Positions 36,401 to 48,978 are shown, numbered from the stretch's first letter. The stretch is DNA of 64,000 nucleotides from Climacium dendroides (GCA_950106755.1 OX467082.1:24552001-24616000), one strand, 5' to 3'. The notes: generated from the sequence alone by a model not told the origin. Program-made: numbers and translations.

Positions 36401-38401
36401 AGTTCTACCTTAACACAACATGAAGCAACACCCCCTTACCTTCAAATTTTATTATCTATTGTCAGCTTTCTATCTTTGAACTTCGAAGGAGTGGAGGAGG
36501 TTGGGTAGAGTAAGTTATTGCTAGTCGTACGCTATCAATTTGCACATGTTGTGAGCTACTCATTTCTACCTATTTAAGTTCATTTTAGTAACTGAATCTG
36601 TAGTGTGTACCACATAAGGTAAACTGCCCCATTTCAGAACTTGAATGTACACCACTAACATAATTTAACCCACAATGGGCTTTCTCCCATTTGGTTTAGA
36701 ATGGGGTAGTTTACCTTATTTATAACACACATCTAAAATTTGGGATTTGAATTTGTGGTGGTCTCATTATGAATGTTTTTTTGATTCTATCAGCTATAAT
36801 TGTTTTGGTACTACATGTTGTTTTGGAACTTCTCTTTTCAATTGATTATCGTGAAAATCAGACTTCAGGCTCAACATTTTTCATTTGGCCTACTACATGC
36901 TCACTCTTTTAGTCACGTTACATTATAGTAGCCAACCCATTTCCAACCATCACCCCATATCTAATCTATAGGTTGCTTTCTTTCCATGAAGTTGTGCTTT
37001 CTCTTTGTGAAGTTGTTAGGTGGAGTTCGAGGAGTAGTTGTTAGTGGCGCATTATGATTTGGTTGTAAGGCTATCAATATTGCAACCAACGCTTGGGCGA
37101 TTTTGCAATCAACCTATGGTAAGAAATAGAAAGGTTTACATCACCATTACAGGTCAAAGATAATCTTTCACTAAAAAATTTATAATAGTTATATTTTGTC
37201 AAATTTTGTATAGACACACATAAATTTGACATTTGGAACCATCTCCCTTTTGTTATTTGGCACCATGATGAGGGCCAGATTGCACTATTCCAAAATAAAA
37301 AATTCTACATTTTGCCCCTCAAAAAATTAATCTTTTTTGGGGAGAAGTTTTCTTGTTTCTATTAAAGATGTGGATGAAGTTGTCAAATTTGGATGAAAAG
37401 TGCATGAATAGAATTGTGAAAAAAGTGTTTTCTAGTCCCAAAGATGGATGAATGGGGAAATACAATGCTTCACCAAATTTGAAGTGATTGCCATCTTGAC
37501 ATTTTCTCAAAAAAGTTTTAAAAAGGTTGATTTGAACAAAACTGAATGGAGCAAAATAAATGACGTATATATTTTTGTAAATGCTAGAAAGCTGAACTAG
37601 GTTAGAATAGTAAGGAGAAGTAAGGTAGGAGGTTCTATAAAGTGCATAGGTTCTTAAATCGCCCACCCCCTCAAATGTACATTGTCTGTGCGTGTTTCTT
37701 TTTTATAGCCTTCAACAATGTACAAACAATGCACATTTGAGGAGGTGGACAATTTTAGAGCCCTATGCCATTTCAACTTCAAAATTCCATAATTAATCCC
37801 ACAAAACTCCCTCCAAAGCTTACATTGTCCCTCCAAATGGCAAATATTGAAAAAGATAAATATTGAAAATTTTCAATAGACTCTTGTTTCATAAACAAAA
37901 ATAATAACATTGTGAAAAGATACATAAATTTATGAGCTAGTTTTATAGTACAACATTCCATTTCTATTTACTCTAGAGTAAATAGAAAATAAAAATCTAA
38001 GATAAAGAATAATTAGATTTGGTTTTCAATTCAAAAATTCATTCTTGTATAGAGTATAAGATCTTAAGAACTTGAAATGATGTCTAAAATTTATTGGACT
38101 TCACAATCAAACCTAGGTAAACGTCTCAATAAAAAAAAAACTCTCAATTCACAACGACTCTGCAAAACCCAAGATTCTTCTATTCTTCATCTTATTTTTC
38201 TTCCAATATCTATTTATTCTAATCTTCTTCCTCCCTCTTCTCTTCTTATTCTCGTCTTTATTGTCTTCCTCTTTCTTCTATTAATTCTTCTATATCCTCC
38301 AAAGCAAAAACTTCATATCGCCCTTGTTGTGGTCTTGTTTGTCTTCTTTCTTCTAAAAATTCTTCTCTCTCGACCAAAGCAAGACCTTCAATTACTCTTC
38401 G
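36401..38401. other. AT-rich intergenic DNA
   Basis: No supported gene. Inverted AT-rich fragments occur, for example GGGGTAGTTTACCTTAT near 36,703 against ATAAGGTAAACTGCCCC at 36,615, which form an inverted repeat. 38,100-38,400 is a pyrimidine-rich region antisense to the 3' side of the ubiquitin-like gene. Confidence 0.4.
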
Positions 38402-38794
38402 TCATTGAAGTCTTGTTTGTCTTCTTTCTACTATTTGGGACATTGATATGAGAAACGTGTTTTCAAAAGAATCAATGCTTGTCAAGTTGGAAGTGGTAGA
38501 ATTACCATCAATAGAGTCTTCTTTTGTATCAACTTTAGTTTCTAAATTCTTTTGCTTCAAACTCGAAGTTCCTTGAAGAATTGATAGATATACAAGACTA
38601 TCATCTTTAATGTTATAATCATGTAAAGTGGCTTTTTCATTTTGAAGCCAACATCCATTAGAAATTAGACGTTGGTGGTCTATTGGAAGTCCAATTGTTT
38701 CCATTAGTCTTTCTTTTAATTTTTTGATAGTTGTTGTACATGCCACTTCAATATCCAAAAATCTATGGGAAAGTGTTTTGACTACAATTTTCAT
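38402..38794 (-). CDS. Divergent ubiquitin-like protein, 130 aa
   Basis: An intronless minus-strand frame. Residues 1-75 align along the whole ubiquitin fold: MKIVVKTLSHRFLDIEV, TTTIKKLKERLMETIGLP, HQRLISNGCWLQ, LHDYNIKDDSLVYLSI. The C-terminus lacks the Gly-Gly conjugation signal (LQGTSS instead of LRGG) and continues with a 50-residue Ser/Thr-rich tail. It is therefore either a ubiquitin-like domain protein not meant for conjugation or a diverged, possibly retrotransposed, ubiquitin copy. The frame is intact despite lying in repeat-rich AT-rich DNA, which suggests recent origin or selection. Confidence 0.65.
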   Translation of the reverse strand: MKIVVKTLSHRFLDIEVACTTTIKKLKERLMETIGLPIDHQRLISNGCWLQNEKATLHDYNIKDDSLVYLSILQGTSSLKQKNLETKVDTKEDSIDGNSTTSNLTSIDSFENTFLISMSQIVERRQTRLQ

Positions 38795-39042
38795 CTTGAA
38801 ATAACTTATTACAATTGAAGAATTTCAAATAAGAAAAGAAATGTTTGAAGTTGTGTTTTCAATTAAAACTACTAAATTATGAACTAGCTCAATATATATG
38901 TGCCTTCAATCCAAAAGTAGGTGAAAGCATACCTATCGCCTAAACTAAAAAGATATCTAAAATAGAAAATAGAAATAAATTGATGAAAACTTTAACCTAA
39001 ATTAAACCTTAATTATATCTATTTTTTAAAATGAGTTAAATG

Positions 39043-39045
<3 letters not shown>

Positions 39046-39119
<74 letters not shown>
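39046..39119. repeat. (AT)37 microsatellite
   Basis: An uninterrupted AT dinucleotide tract of 74 bp. Confidence 0.98.
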
Positions 39120-39124
<5 letters not shown>

Positions 39125-39349
39125 AATATATTTTGTTTAGTATATTATTAACACTTTATAGTTTACTAAATTTATATTTAAATGTATTATTATTAAAGTT
39201 TTTTTTACTTTATTTGCATAACTTTGCTTTTACATTTTGTATAATTATACTACTAAATTTTAAAAGTAAAATCTCTAAGTTTCATGTCATCTAATTTATA
39301 TCCCTTAAGATTTTTGACTATGTTGTCACCAAAATTGCTCCAAAATTGC

Positions 39350-40010
39350 CTTTTGTAGTACAAGTACCAAATTTTAGGAAAAAATAAATAATTATGGAAA
39401 CATGAAATTGTTTTCATTGTATAGATTGCAATATATCGACGTTTAAAGTGACAAAACCCCTTTTGGGGGCCCTACAAAAAACTGGGTAGTTGTACTTCAC
39501 AAGGTCACATTTGTATGAAAAAATGTCCAACATGGTGGTTACTCTTTGAATTCATTCTTTAAAGCAATTTAACTACAATGATTAAAAAATTTAAAACATT
39601 TGAAATTATACAATGTATTGGAAAAGAATAGTAAGTAGAATAGAAGTAGAGAATGTTTCAAAATACTAAATTGTCAAGAATTTAGTTATGAAATTGAAAA
39701 ATTTCAATCCCAATGGTTGAAATTTTGTAAAAAACAATCTACTACCAATATTTTTATTTTTTTTTCAAAAATATTGAAAATTGAGTTAAATAAAGAACTT
39801 CAAAGTTTATTTTAGAGTAGAGATTTTATAACTATCCACAAAGTAAAACTCCTAATAGCTTTCATCTCATTAATCAAAATGGAATGATTCCACTTATAAA
39901 ATTATCTAGAAAACCAATTTCAAATTATTATTTTTTAAAATAGCTATTTTTGAAGAATTTTTTGAATTGCCTATTGAGCAATGAAAACCTTAAAGCTACT
40001 CCTCAAGCTA
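39350..40010 (-). repeat. Dispersed AT-rich repeat, inverted copy B
   Basis: Reverse-complement similarity to 15,980-16,740 and 62,870-63,560; for example the reverse complement of 39,790-39,845 reads CTCTACTCTAAAATAAACTT followed by GAAGTTC, matching both other copies. It is more diverged than the other two are from each other. Confidence 0.65.
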
Positions 40011-40469
40011 CTCCTAAAAAATTGAACCTTAAAGCTACTCCTCAAGTACACCTTGTGTGAAAATTTCAAAGAAGAAAAATGAAAATTCTATTTGTAGTGA
40101 GCTACCCTACATTGCTATGCTGCTAAAACACAATGTTTGGTCCCTTAGGATTTAAAGTGCAAAAAATAGTTTGGTAGTCCAAAAAATAGTATATTCAAAT
40201 TAGACATTGGTTTTAAAATATAATAATAATAAGTTACATATTCATCCAAATCATTCTTACAATTTTTAGATGGTTGTTGCTACTTTCATCTAAGATAGCC
40301 AAATTTACCTAAACCCTTATCTTGACCTCTAAATCCTAAATTCTCTATCTTATGTGTTAAACTTTTGTTAGATGTCACGTTTTGTTGCTTGTGAGACATA
40401 TGTTTTGTTTGTAAAGGATTGTACTTTAGAAAGGTCAAAATGAAGGGGTAAATTTTTTAGCAATGTACT

Positions 40470-41340
40470 AGTAATTGGCGCTTGCTATGCTACACATTCA
40501 TCATTAGAATTTCATAAGAATTTTTATGTATTAAATAAAATGTAGAACAAAAATTTCAATAAATCTTCAAATTAAAATGACTAAAATCTTTGTATAATTT
40601 TTTTTTTATAAATAAGCATATATTGAAATGTACAATAGAAATTTATTGAATGATGAATGAAACATATGCAATGGTAAATACTATAAAAGATACACATACA
40701 TTAGAATGCATTAGAAATTTGACTCCATTGTTACAAAAAATGGCAACTCAAATTGAAGAATTGAAAAGAAAAACTCATAAATCTCAAAAACTTTGTGAAC
40801 AACTTAATTGTTGTGGAATCCAAAATCCCTTCAATTGAATAAATTTCTCAAAATCATTTGGTAGTAGCAATAGAAAATTGAAATCATGAAAGCTTAAAGC
40901 TCACAAAAGCACAAAATCATAGAAGTGCAAAGAAGTGTAAAGCTAAGAGAAGTAATTGATTTGCTACATCTATAATATCATCCTATGGATCCTCTTTAAT
41001 ATCACCTTAATTGCAAAATCTATATTATTTCTATAATATCATTCTTTATAAAAAGTGATATTACAGAAGTGTTTGCAAACTGCTACTCTATTTCTATAAT
41101 ATCACATTGTGTGAAAATACGATTTCTATGTATGCATGATTGAAAATATTTTTACACAATATTTAAAATAATTATTTTAAAGACTTATTGAAATCATTAT
41201 CATACATTCTATTCAAATATATCAAAATTTTACTAATATGTGATACAATGAATGGGTAGCATAGCAAGCACGAGCCTCTAGTATTAATGGTAGCATTTGT
41301 GATATTATAGAGGGACTTATGATTTTAGTAGTATGATGTT
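40470..41340. mobile_element. Short TIR element, copy B
   Basis: Direct copy of 23,498-24,295. Left: ATTGGCGCTTGCTATGCTAC; right: GTAGCATAGCAAGCAC, inverted repeats sharing GTGCTTGCTATGCTAC-like sequence. Internal landmarks are the same (GATATTATAGAGGGACTTAT at the right). A 62-codon frame inside is not conserved in copy A. Confidence 0.7.
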
Positions 41341-42756
41341 TACAATTATTAACAAAGAAAAGATGCAAATTTGTATAAAGTGAGTTGAATTTCTATGAAT
41401 TGAATGCAAATTGAATTTCTATAATTCAGACAATCCTTTAGTATACATATACAAGTATACATATACATATATACATATATATTGGGGGGAACAAACTAAA
41501 TCAATGATTTAAAAAAAAATTAGGCACCATTTTAATTATTTATTTTTGCTAACCAAGTTGCTAGGAAACTATTGTTGTTATTGTACTTCAATCTTCGAGA
41601 TGAAGGTGTGTATTTGGTTAGAAAGACCTTAGAATAAAAGGTATACAAAGAAAGTTTCATGCCATAACAACTCATGTTAGTATTATACTTCAATCTTCTA
41701 GATGAAGGGGTGTATTTAGTATGGTTAGAAAGACCTTAGAAAGAAATGGAACAACAACTTTTAGCATTCTTCTACCAACTTATTTTATTCTTCAAGAATA
41801 AATTTAGATTTTGGATAGGCCATCACAATTGTAATAATGATACAAGGCATATTAGTAGTATTAAGTTTTGGTATTTTGTTTATAGTGGTTAATCAAGTGT
41901 AATTGATTTCTTGGAACATATGCAATTACTCAAAATGATGATCCTTTTGATGTTACAAATTTACCATTCATACTCCACCTACTTTCTGTTTGTAGTTTTA
42001 ATCTTGTTTTGTGTAGGAAAAATAATATAGTTTGATCTTCACATGGTTCTTCAATATACCAACTAATCCACAAGATAGTTTAATGGAAGAGGTTGAACTC
42101 AATATATATTTATTGGAAATGGCATCAAGGCATGCTTGCATACAATCTAATCTTCTCCCTAAATCTTATTTTATGGATATCTATTAATAGAGACCAAAAG
42201 TTTTAAAATTTTGAATGGTGCTAAACCCTAAATCAAAAATCAACTTTTAATGAAGTAACTATGATCCTCACTCTCATTGTAAGAACTATATCCATTCAAT
42301 ACTTCAATTCATAGTTTTTGGACCTTTGTAGTAATGGTTAGAAATTATTGATCAGTATTTATGTTCATAGATGGGGATAACAACACAAGCTGACCAGAAA
42401 ATCCCCAAGCTCTGTCGAAAATCCCAATTTATTAAGCAAATACTACCAAGGCAAAATGTAACGTTAGCAAGGGCTTGTTTTGGATAGCACCAAAGGCAGG
42501 AAGAAACAACTAAGTACGGAATTGTGCACCGAATTCACACCTTACTTGTCCATATCACAAAAATGAACCGATCGAAATAATGCAGTTAGTGCCTGAGACC
42601 TCCATGAAAAGCTCTTCTATTGGAAATTAATGGTACGAAGTCATTCTATAAACAAATCCCAACAAAACCACCTCAAAACAGGTCTTCATTTGTAAAGAGC
42701 AGGAGAATAAACTCTTGGATAGACCTTCCATGAGTACGTCTGGGCCACTTCACTAC
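41341..42756. other. AT-rich intergenic DNA and 3' flank of the U11/U12-65K gene
   Basis: Includes a TATACATATACATATATACA stretch near 41,455 and a duplicated segment (ACTTCAATCTTC, GATGAAGG.GTGTATTT) at about 41,586 and 41,688. GC rises after about 42,370, consistent with the 3' UTR of the minus-strand gene. Confidence 0.45.
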
Positions 42757-45700
42757 TTACTGATTCTTGGTAGCAGAGCGATTTCGTCCAAATTGTACTA
42801 TCATTGGTTTCCCTTTCAAAACATAGCCATGTGTCATGCCCTGCGAATCAGAGTAGGTTAAATGTTTTTGACAAAGACATCAATACCAGGACTTGATGTG
42901 AATAGGTTCTTCTCGATCTCACCAAACAGCTCTCTCAACAGAAACAGGGAACGAATGTATACCTAGAGCAACTGGATATTAGGATTCCCTAACATCTATA
43001 GCAAAAGAAAGAGAAAATAAAAGTTCACAATCTGGGCTTGTGTAACACTTACTATAGCATCCTGGGCAGATTCTGTTGATGGAAATGTAACAAATGCTTG
43101 GCCTCGCATACGCCCTTCCTGGTACACAGTCATAACCCTCTATTAGGACAAGGAAAGTGAACTGCATATGGCAACTATGAACTACCAAACTATTAAATGG
43201 GTCAGAAACGTTTTTGACAAAGACATCAATACCAGGGCTTTTTTTTTGGCTTTCTAGTGCCATATTGCACCAGAAAATATTTTGGCTAAAAAATGGCAAA
43301 TAATCGTGAAGTTATTACCAGAAAACTTCGAATTAAAAAAAAATCTTGGGTGAGATCGCCAAATTGTGGATGAAAATAGAATTAGACACATGTGATATGT
43401 GTGAACATGATATTTTCTATCCAATATGTGATGAATGCTGATTTTTGGAGCACCACCGGAACATTTTATATCGCCACTTTGGCACTTCATAAAAAATGAA
43501 AAAAAAAAGCCTAATCAATACCCTTTAGACCAAGAACAGACTAAAATTGATTACCATGAATAGCCTACAAGTGCGGATGTTCATCAACAAATTAGATTTA
43601 CAAATTAAATGTGCTCAACAACAAGACAGGCATGAGTTAGAATTTGGTCAAAAAGAGATGTGCAAAACGAACCTGCATGAGATTCACATTCAAAGCAGAT
43701 TTCGCTTCCTCAAGACTTGCAAAGAAAGCCCCTGCAGACGTGAAAATCTTTAGTAAGAGGTACATCAACAAGCAAAGAATGAACCAGAATCAATGAATTG
43801 GCAGGGAGGTGAAATTGAAAAAAAAAAACTCACAAAGATTACCAGAAGCTCAAAATTGGGTTCTTCAAGGGCACCATGGAAGGACCGAAACATATTCCTC
43901 ACAAAGATTACCAGAAGATACTTCAAAGTTGTAGTGTTGAAAATATAGAGAACTTCATGACATTAAAGGGGTTGAACTCAGAAGGCAGGCTTACCAAATA
44001 CGTTGAAGAGGTCCTCTGGTGCCACTTCTTTTGCCAAGTTCTTGATGTAAAGAACTTGTGAGGGGGTCCCAGCAGAGTAATTCTTTACCGGGACAAAAGA
44101 GCACGTGCAAATACATTAGCTACGAGTACAAAAGACCAAGTAATGGCAACATATTATCAACAAACCAAAACAACAATGTTCATACAGATACAGTAAGTGT
44201 GCGCCCCAACATTAGACCCAATAGCATTTCTCGAAAAAACAATTCTTAAAATCTGTGACACCCATTATACTCAAACCCAAGAACACATATTGAGCTCATC
44301 CACAAACAATTTGAAGCAAATAAAATGATCTCGATACACACACTGAGCGCAACCTGCCTGAATTGGCACTATGGGAGTCTAAAATATTGCATTCTGCCAG
44401 ATGACTCATGATTTTGATAACCAGTTCCAAAGATCACATGGCAAGCATGTTGATTACTCTAATAATTTAAATATCTGCTCACCTTCAGAATCGACAAAGA
44501 AAGGAGCTCAGGCTCTGATAATTGGCCAGCCTGTAGTTCGGTCCGTGTGGCCGTTCTTTTGGGATCATCAACTTCTTCTCTAGAAATATCCATGTCTTCT
44601 TGGTTAGCACCGTCTCTTGCTGGTCCTTCTCCAACCGAGGCTTTCGTGGAAATCTTAATCTGTTAGGCAATTCAACACTCTGTTAAGCTGCGCAGATTAA
44701 TAAACATCGGGTGAGAAAAAAATCCAAAATCTAAGTAGGAAAGAATACTTTAAAGGAGATTGATCATGAGAATCCCTACACGCACATTCTGTTGTCTAGA
44801 TGCTCATACACTTAATAAACCAAAATCTCGACAGATGCATAATCTATCAGAGTGTAATGTATGAACGAACCTGCATGACAGGTTGATTCTTCTTGATGGG
44901 AGCAGTTTTTGAAATAATATTGATGGCCTTGACCCCTGCAGCTTCATGAGAAGCACCCTTGTCCACTGCAGGACCCACTACTGCTTCCAACTTGGCTCGT
45001 TTTCTTCTTGCCTTGTTAACGTCCAGTTCTTTGTCCGCTGCATCAGTCTCGATTTCCCCATCCCGAGCATGGATGTCTTCCTGCAAGATTCAAAACCGGC
45101 TCAACATAAACGATTTGACTAAATTTTTACAAAAAACCCCATCTCAACCAGATCAGATGGTCCCCTCACAATTGTTTGTTGACCTCGAGGCCAGGTTACC
45201 ATAGAACGCCCGCAAAGAACTGTTACGGATGCCTACTAAGGTCAACAAACAAGCTTAGAAATAACAAAAGAACTGTAACTGTTACGATTCTTGCTCACCT
45301 CATCGGATGACTCAAGCTCCGATTCACCACTGGACAGCTCTCCCGCCAGTCTCTTTTCAGCCGGAGGAGCTGGTACAGGAGGTGGTAATGGTGGTGTAGG
45401 AAGGGCAGGACGGAATGGAGCTGGAAGATTCATTTTATTCATGAGGTGCAACACCTGATCGCAATGTATTCACCACCAACATCTGCGCACTCATCAGCAA
45501 GAACTAATTTCTTGAAACCAGATTTCACCTATCTCCTTCTCATCCCGCTTTAGTAATAGATTCATAAGTATGCTCTCATAAAATCCATCAAGAAGAAGTA
45601 TGCCAAATGATTCCACAAACCAATCAGAAGTATAATATACATCACATAGCAATGTAGAAGACGATAAGGACCTGAGTATAGAACCGTGGAACTGCAATCA

Positions 45701-46905
45701 GAGTATTCACGATATTGGTAAGAATATTTCCATCAGGAGGAGGATACGCATACCTGCAAAGCATCACAAGTAGACCATACAAACAAGTCAAAACAAAGAA
45801 TTTCGTGTTGGAAAAAGTGCTATACCCATGACTAATCACCGAGAAGCTCAAGAGAGTGAACGAAACAGAAATTCGAGGCAAAATGGTAAAAAGAAGAAAC
45901 AGGCAATATGTAGCGCAAGAAGTGGAGGCGAACAACAACATATAGAATATTTCGAACTACAAAACTAAAGTAAGATATCAACTTGTAAGGGCACCTGGAA
46001 GGCTATTTACAAAGTCTAAAAAATATTCACACTAAAACCTAAACAAAGACACCAAGAATCTCGACCTTACAGTAACTACTGACTGTAAGAGGATTTGAAC
46101 ATACTCGAGCTGTGGAGGGAAGGGGTAATCCACCCCTAATGATGGAGCAATAGGTTCCCTCCCGGATGCGACTCTGCCTGTTTGATAAGGTTCGTTAGAC
46201 TGAGCTGGTGGAGGTGGAGGAGCTGTTTCAGTCACTTCCTCTGTAGGAGTCGTCATTGCATTGGCTTCAGATAAGCCATCCTTGCTTGATGTAGGGGTTG
46301 CTCTCTCAACACTCAATATCTTACCCAAGAACTTCAGCCTGGTACACAATTTCGAATTCAGCTAGCGATACAACGATATAGAACCCGAAATGTCTTTGTG
46401 CATTTAGAAACGCATGAAACTGCTTGAAGGCACTCAGTACCTCCAGCTTGGTATAATTAACAGATCCACACAGCAAACAGAATATCAATTACAAGCCCAA
46501 GTGCACGAAAATTGTCACACCTGTGCATTTGTGATTGCGCCTGAGCAGCTGCAGCTTCATTATCATAATCCACAAAAGCACAATTCTTCACCCTACTCCA
46601 CAAAAACATTGTAATTCAATTTACGATTTCAAGGCTCCAAAGAGAGTCAAGTTTCACTGGAAACAGAAACCCAAGGAGTGAAGAAAGCTACGAAACCTTG
46701 AGGTTGCAAATGCAAAGTAAGTAGAATAGCAATTGTACAAATTTCACCTTCCTGCTTTGCAGAAGCGAAAATCTGAGGCACCGTAGTGCGAGAAAAGGCG
46801 TTTGAGAGTGTCCTCAGGGAGTCCCTCTGGCAAGTGACGAATGAGCAGCGTGACCCGCGCGCCTTCCACGGACGGGGTCGAAGATGGAAGCGCCATCGCT
46901 GCCAT
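42757..46905 (-). CDS. RNPC3: U11/U12 snRNP 65 kDa protein (minor spliceosome)
   Basis: Eleven minus-strand exons: 46748-46905, 46521-46592, 46105-46338, 45672-45753, 45299-45454, 45080-44871, 44659-44483, 44082-43995, 43731-43673, 43139-43053 and 42840-42757. All are in frame, giving 468 aa. The N-terminal RRM has VTLLIRHLPEGLPEDTLKRL, then KNCAFVDYDN. The family linker shows EPIAPSLGVDYPFPPQLEYA, then YPPPDGNILTNIVNTLIAVP and VLHLMNKMNLPAPFRPALPT. The C-terminal RRM has VLYIKNLAKEVAPEDL, GRMRGQAFVTFPS and GKPMIVQFGR. The 65K protein bridges the U11 and U12 snRNPs: its C-terminal RRM binds U12 snRNA and its N-terminal region binds 59K. Introns 8-10 contain short local duplications. Divergent to RPLP0. 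Confidence 0.95.
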
Positions 46906-47306
46906 TGTCACACTGCCATCATCACACTGCCATCGAGAAACTGAATCGACGAACTCCGGGAAGAGAAAAAATCAAGAAACCCAAACTAACTTCCAACCCT
47001 AACTAGAACCGGAACTTTAGCATGAATACATCGAGAACATGAGTTCCCCACGTGTGAACGGAGGTTCACCACGAAGCCCTAATTTGAGGGTATAAAACCC
47101 TAGGACTAGACGAAGAAGCTCTCTTTGCCGCCGCGCGACTTTGCTTCCGTTCGCTTCCGCTTCGTTTTGAAGCTCTGAGTTTAGGGTTAAAGGGCAGTAT
47201 TCTGCCCGCCTTGTCGTGAATTCTCACGCCTTGGCCCCCCTTGCTGGGCAACAGTTTTATTTTTGCAAGCGTCGAGGTTGTTTTTGTGGTAATCCACTGA
47301 TTCGAA
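46906..47306. promoter_or_regulatory. Shared promoter between U11/U12-65K and RPLP0
   Basis: 401 bp between divergent start codons. Seen: a G-box CACGTG at 47,049-47,054, TATAAAA at 47,091-47,097 and a telo-box AAACCCTAG at 47,095-47,103 in the RPLP0 direction; AACCCTAAC occurs near 46,995. Telo-boxes are typical of plant ribosomal-protein promoters. Assignment of each element to one gene is inferred. Confidence 0.7.
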
Positions 47307-48978
47307 ATGGGTTTCAAGGGAACTAAGGCCGAGAAGAAGGTCCTGTACGACAAGAAGCTCGTGGAGCTTCTGGATGAGTACACGCAGGTGTTGATCTGCG
47401 CCGCGGACAATGTCGGTTCTAAGCAGTTGCAAGGTATCCGTCAGGGTTTGAGGCCCGATTCCATCGTGCTCATGGGCAAGAACACCATGATGAAGCGTTC
47501 TATTCGTCTTCATGCTGAGAGGACCGGGAACACGGATTACGAGCAGCTCCTTCCTGCCCTCGTGGTATGTTTCTGGTTTTTGCTTTTCGGTAGTGGTTTG
47601 ACCTATTGTAGTGGTGCTTCAGGTGCTCTCGGTACGGTTATCGTGTTCGGGAAAGAGTGAAATGATGAACTATTGTTTCCCTATTGGTTTGACAGCCGCT
47701 ATGATGGCATATTATTGCTTCAAACTTGCTGATCACTCTTGACCTGTCGTACTTTATATAGGATAGTTAGTGTTTTGGTGCAGTTTTTTTTCGGTAGTAG
47801 GGTTTCCATATTCATGGAGGGTGTCATGTTTTTAAAATCTTTCGTCTTTTAGGTCAGACCATTTGTAGTGATTCGTGGTTTTCTACGTGGACCAATGTGA
47901 ACTGATGATTATTTATTTCCCTTTTGGTTTGATAGCCGCTATGATGGCATATTATTGCTTCAAACTTGCTGATCATGTTTTGTCCACATAGATAAGCCCT
48001 GTTTTATGATCATGAGTTATGTGTGCTGGATCAGTGCGCCCTGCATCGTATGCACTTCTTGTAGGGTTTTCTGTGTCTGATAGACGCTCATGTAGTGATG
48101 AGATGACAGGCGGAGTGAAGTGACGAGTATTGTTTCCCTATTGGTTTGATTGCTGCAATGATGGCATATTTTTGTCTCAAACTTGCTGATCACTTGCCAC
48201 ATATGAAATCATGTTATGTAAAGGAACGGATTGATCCTCTCCAGTGGTATTGAAAGTGAGCTGTTCTTTTGATCAGGGTAATGTTGGTCTCATCTTCACC
48301 AAGGGCGACTTGAAGGAGGTTCGTGAGGAAATCGGAAAGTACAAGGTGGGAGCCCCCGCCCGTGTGGGTCTGGTGGCCCCCGTGGACGTGGTTGTCCCCC
48401 CTGGCAACACCGGTCTTGACCCCTCTCAGACTTCTTTCTTCCAGGTCCTCAACATCCCCACCAAGATTAACAAGGGAACCGTCGAGATTATCGCCCCTGT
48501 GGAGCTGGTGAGGAAGGGTGACAAGGTGGGATCCTCCGAGGCTGCCCTGTTGGCGAAGCTCGGCATCAGGCCCTTCTCTTACGGTCTTGTCGTGGTGAAC
48601 ATCTACGACAGCGGCTCCGTGTTCGCTCCGGAGGTTTTGGACCTGACTGAGGATGATCTCTTGGACAAGTTCGCTGCTGGTGTCTCCACCGTGGCCGCGC
48701 TTTCTCTGGCCTTGGGTTACCCGACCTTGGCTGCTGTCCCACACAGCTTCGTCAACTCATACAAGAACTTGTTGGCCATTGCTGTGGAGACGGAGTACTC
48801 GTTCCCTCTCGCCGAGAAGACGAAGGAGTACCTCAAGGACCCCTCGAAGTTTGCTGCTGAAGTTGCGCCTGCTGCCACTGAGTCTGCGGGGGCACCTGCA
48901 GCTGAAAAGGAGGAAGAGAAGGAGCCCGAGAAGGAAGAGGAGTCGGACGACGACATGGGTTTCAGTCTTTTCGATTAG
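47307..48978 (+). CDS. RPLP0: 60S acidic ribosomal protein P0 (uL10)
   Basis: Two exons, 47307-47564 and 48277-48978 (GT-AG, phase 0), encoding 319 aa. Seen: an N-terminal rRNA-binding region ([20 protein letters not shown], then [11 protein letters not shown]), [12 protein letters not shown] directly after the intron, [18 protein letters not shown], and the alanine/glutamate-rich tail ending [10 protein letters not shown]. That tail is shared with P1/P2 and recruits elongation factors. P0 anchors the P1/P2 stalk on the large ribosomal subunit. The 712-bp intron hosts three box C/D snoRNA copies. The gene looks fully functional. Confidence 0.98.
47655..47738 (+). ncRNA. Box C/D snoRNA, copy 1 (RPLP0 intron)
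   Basis: C box ATGATGA at 47,662-47,668, D box CTGA at 47,729-47,732 and a C'-like TATGATGG in the middle. The terminal stem is GAGTGA/TCACTC. The 16 nt ending one base before the D box (TTATTGCTTCAAACTT) are complementary to the conserved 18S rRNA stretch AAGTTTGAGGCAATAA, with one G-U pair. By the D-box+5 rule the target would be the first U of that UUU. Processed from the host intron. Confidence 0.85.
47895..47978 (+). ncRNA. Box C/D snoRNA, copy 2 (RPLP0 intron)
   Basis: Same layout as copy 1: C box CTGATGA at 47,902-47,908, D box CTGA at 47,969-47,972 and an identical guide next to D. The terminal stem ATGTGA/TCATGT pairs fully if two G-U pairs are allowed, so the stem is kept although its sequence has changed. 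The first base of the C box departs from the consensus. Confidence 0.75.
48113..48195 (+). ncRNA. Box C/D snoRNA, copy 3 (RPLP0 intron)
   Basis: C box GTGACGA at 48,120-48,126 (one base off consensus), D box CTGA at 48,186-48,189, terminal stem GAGTGA/TCACTT with a G-U closing pair. The guide next to D (GTCTCAAACTT) still pairs with the same 18S stretch, with changes that keep most pairs. This is the most diverged copy and its activity is uncertain. Confidence 0.65.

Noticed and set aside
38077..38451. 124-codon hydrophobic plus-strand frame
   Set aside because: It overlaps the 3' side of the ubiquitin-like gene in antisense and is driven by CTT/CTC-rich composition.
48214..48956. Long antisense frames opposite RPLP0
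   Set aside because: Mirror frames of a GC-rich conserved exon.
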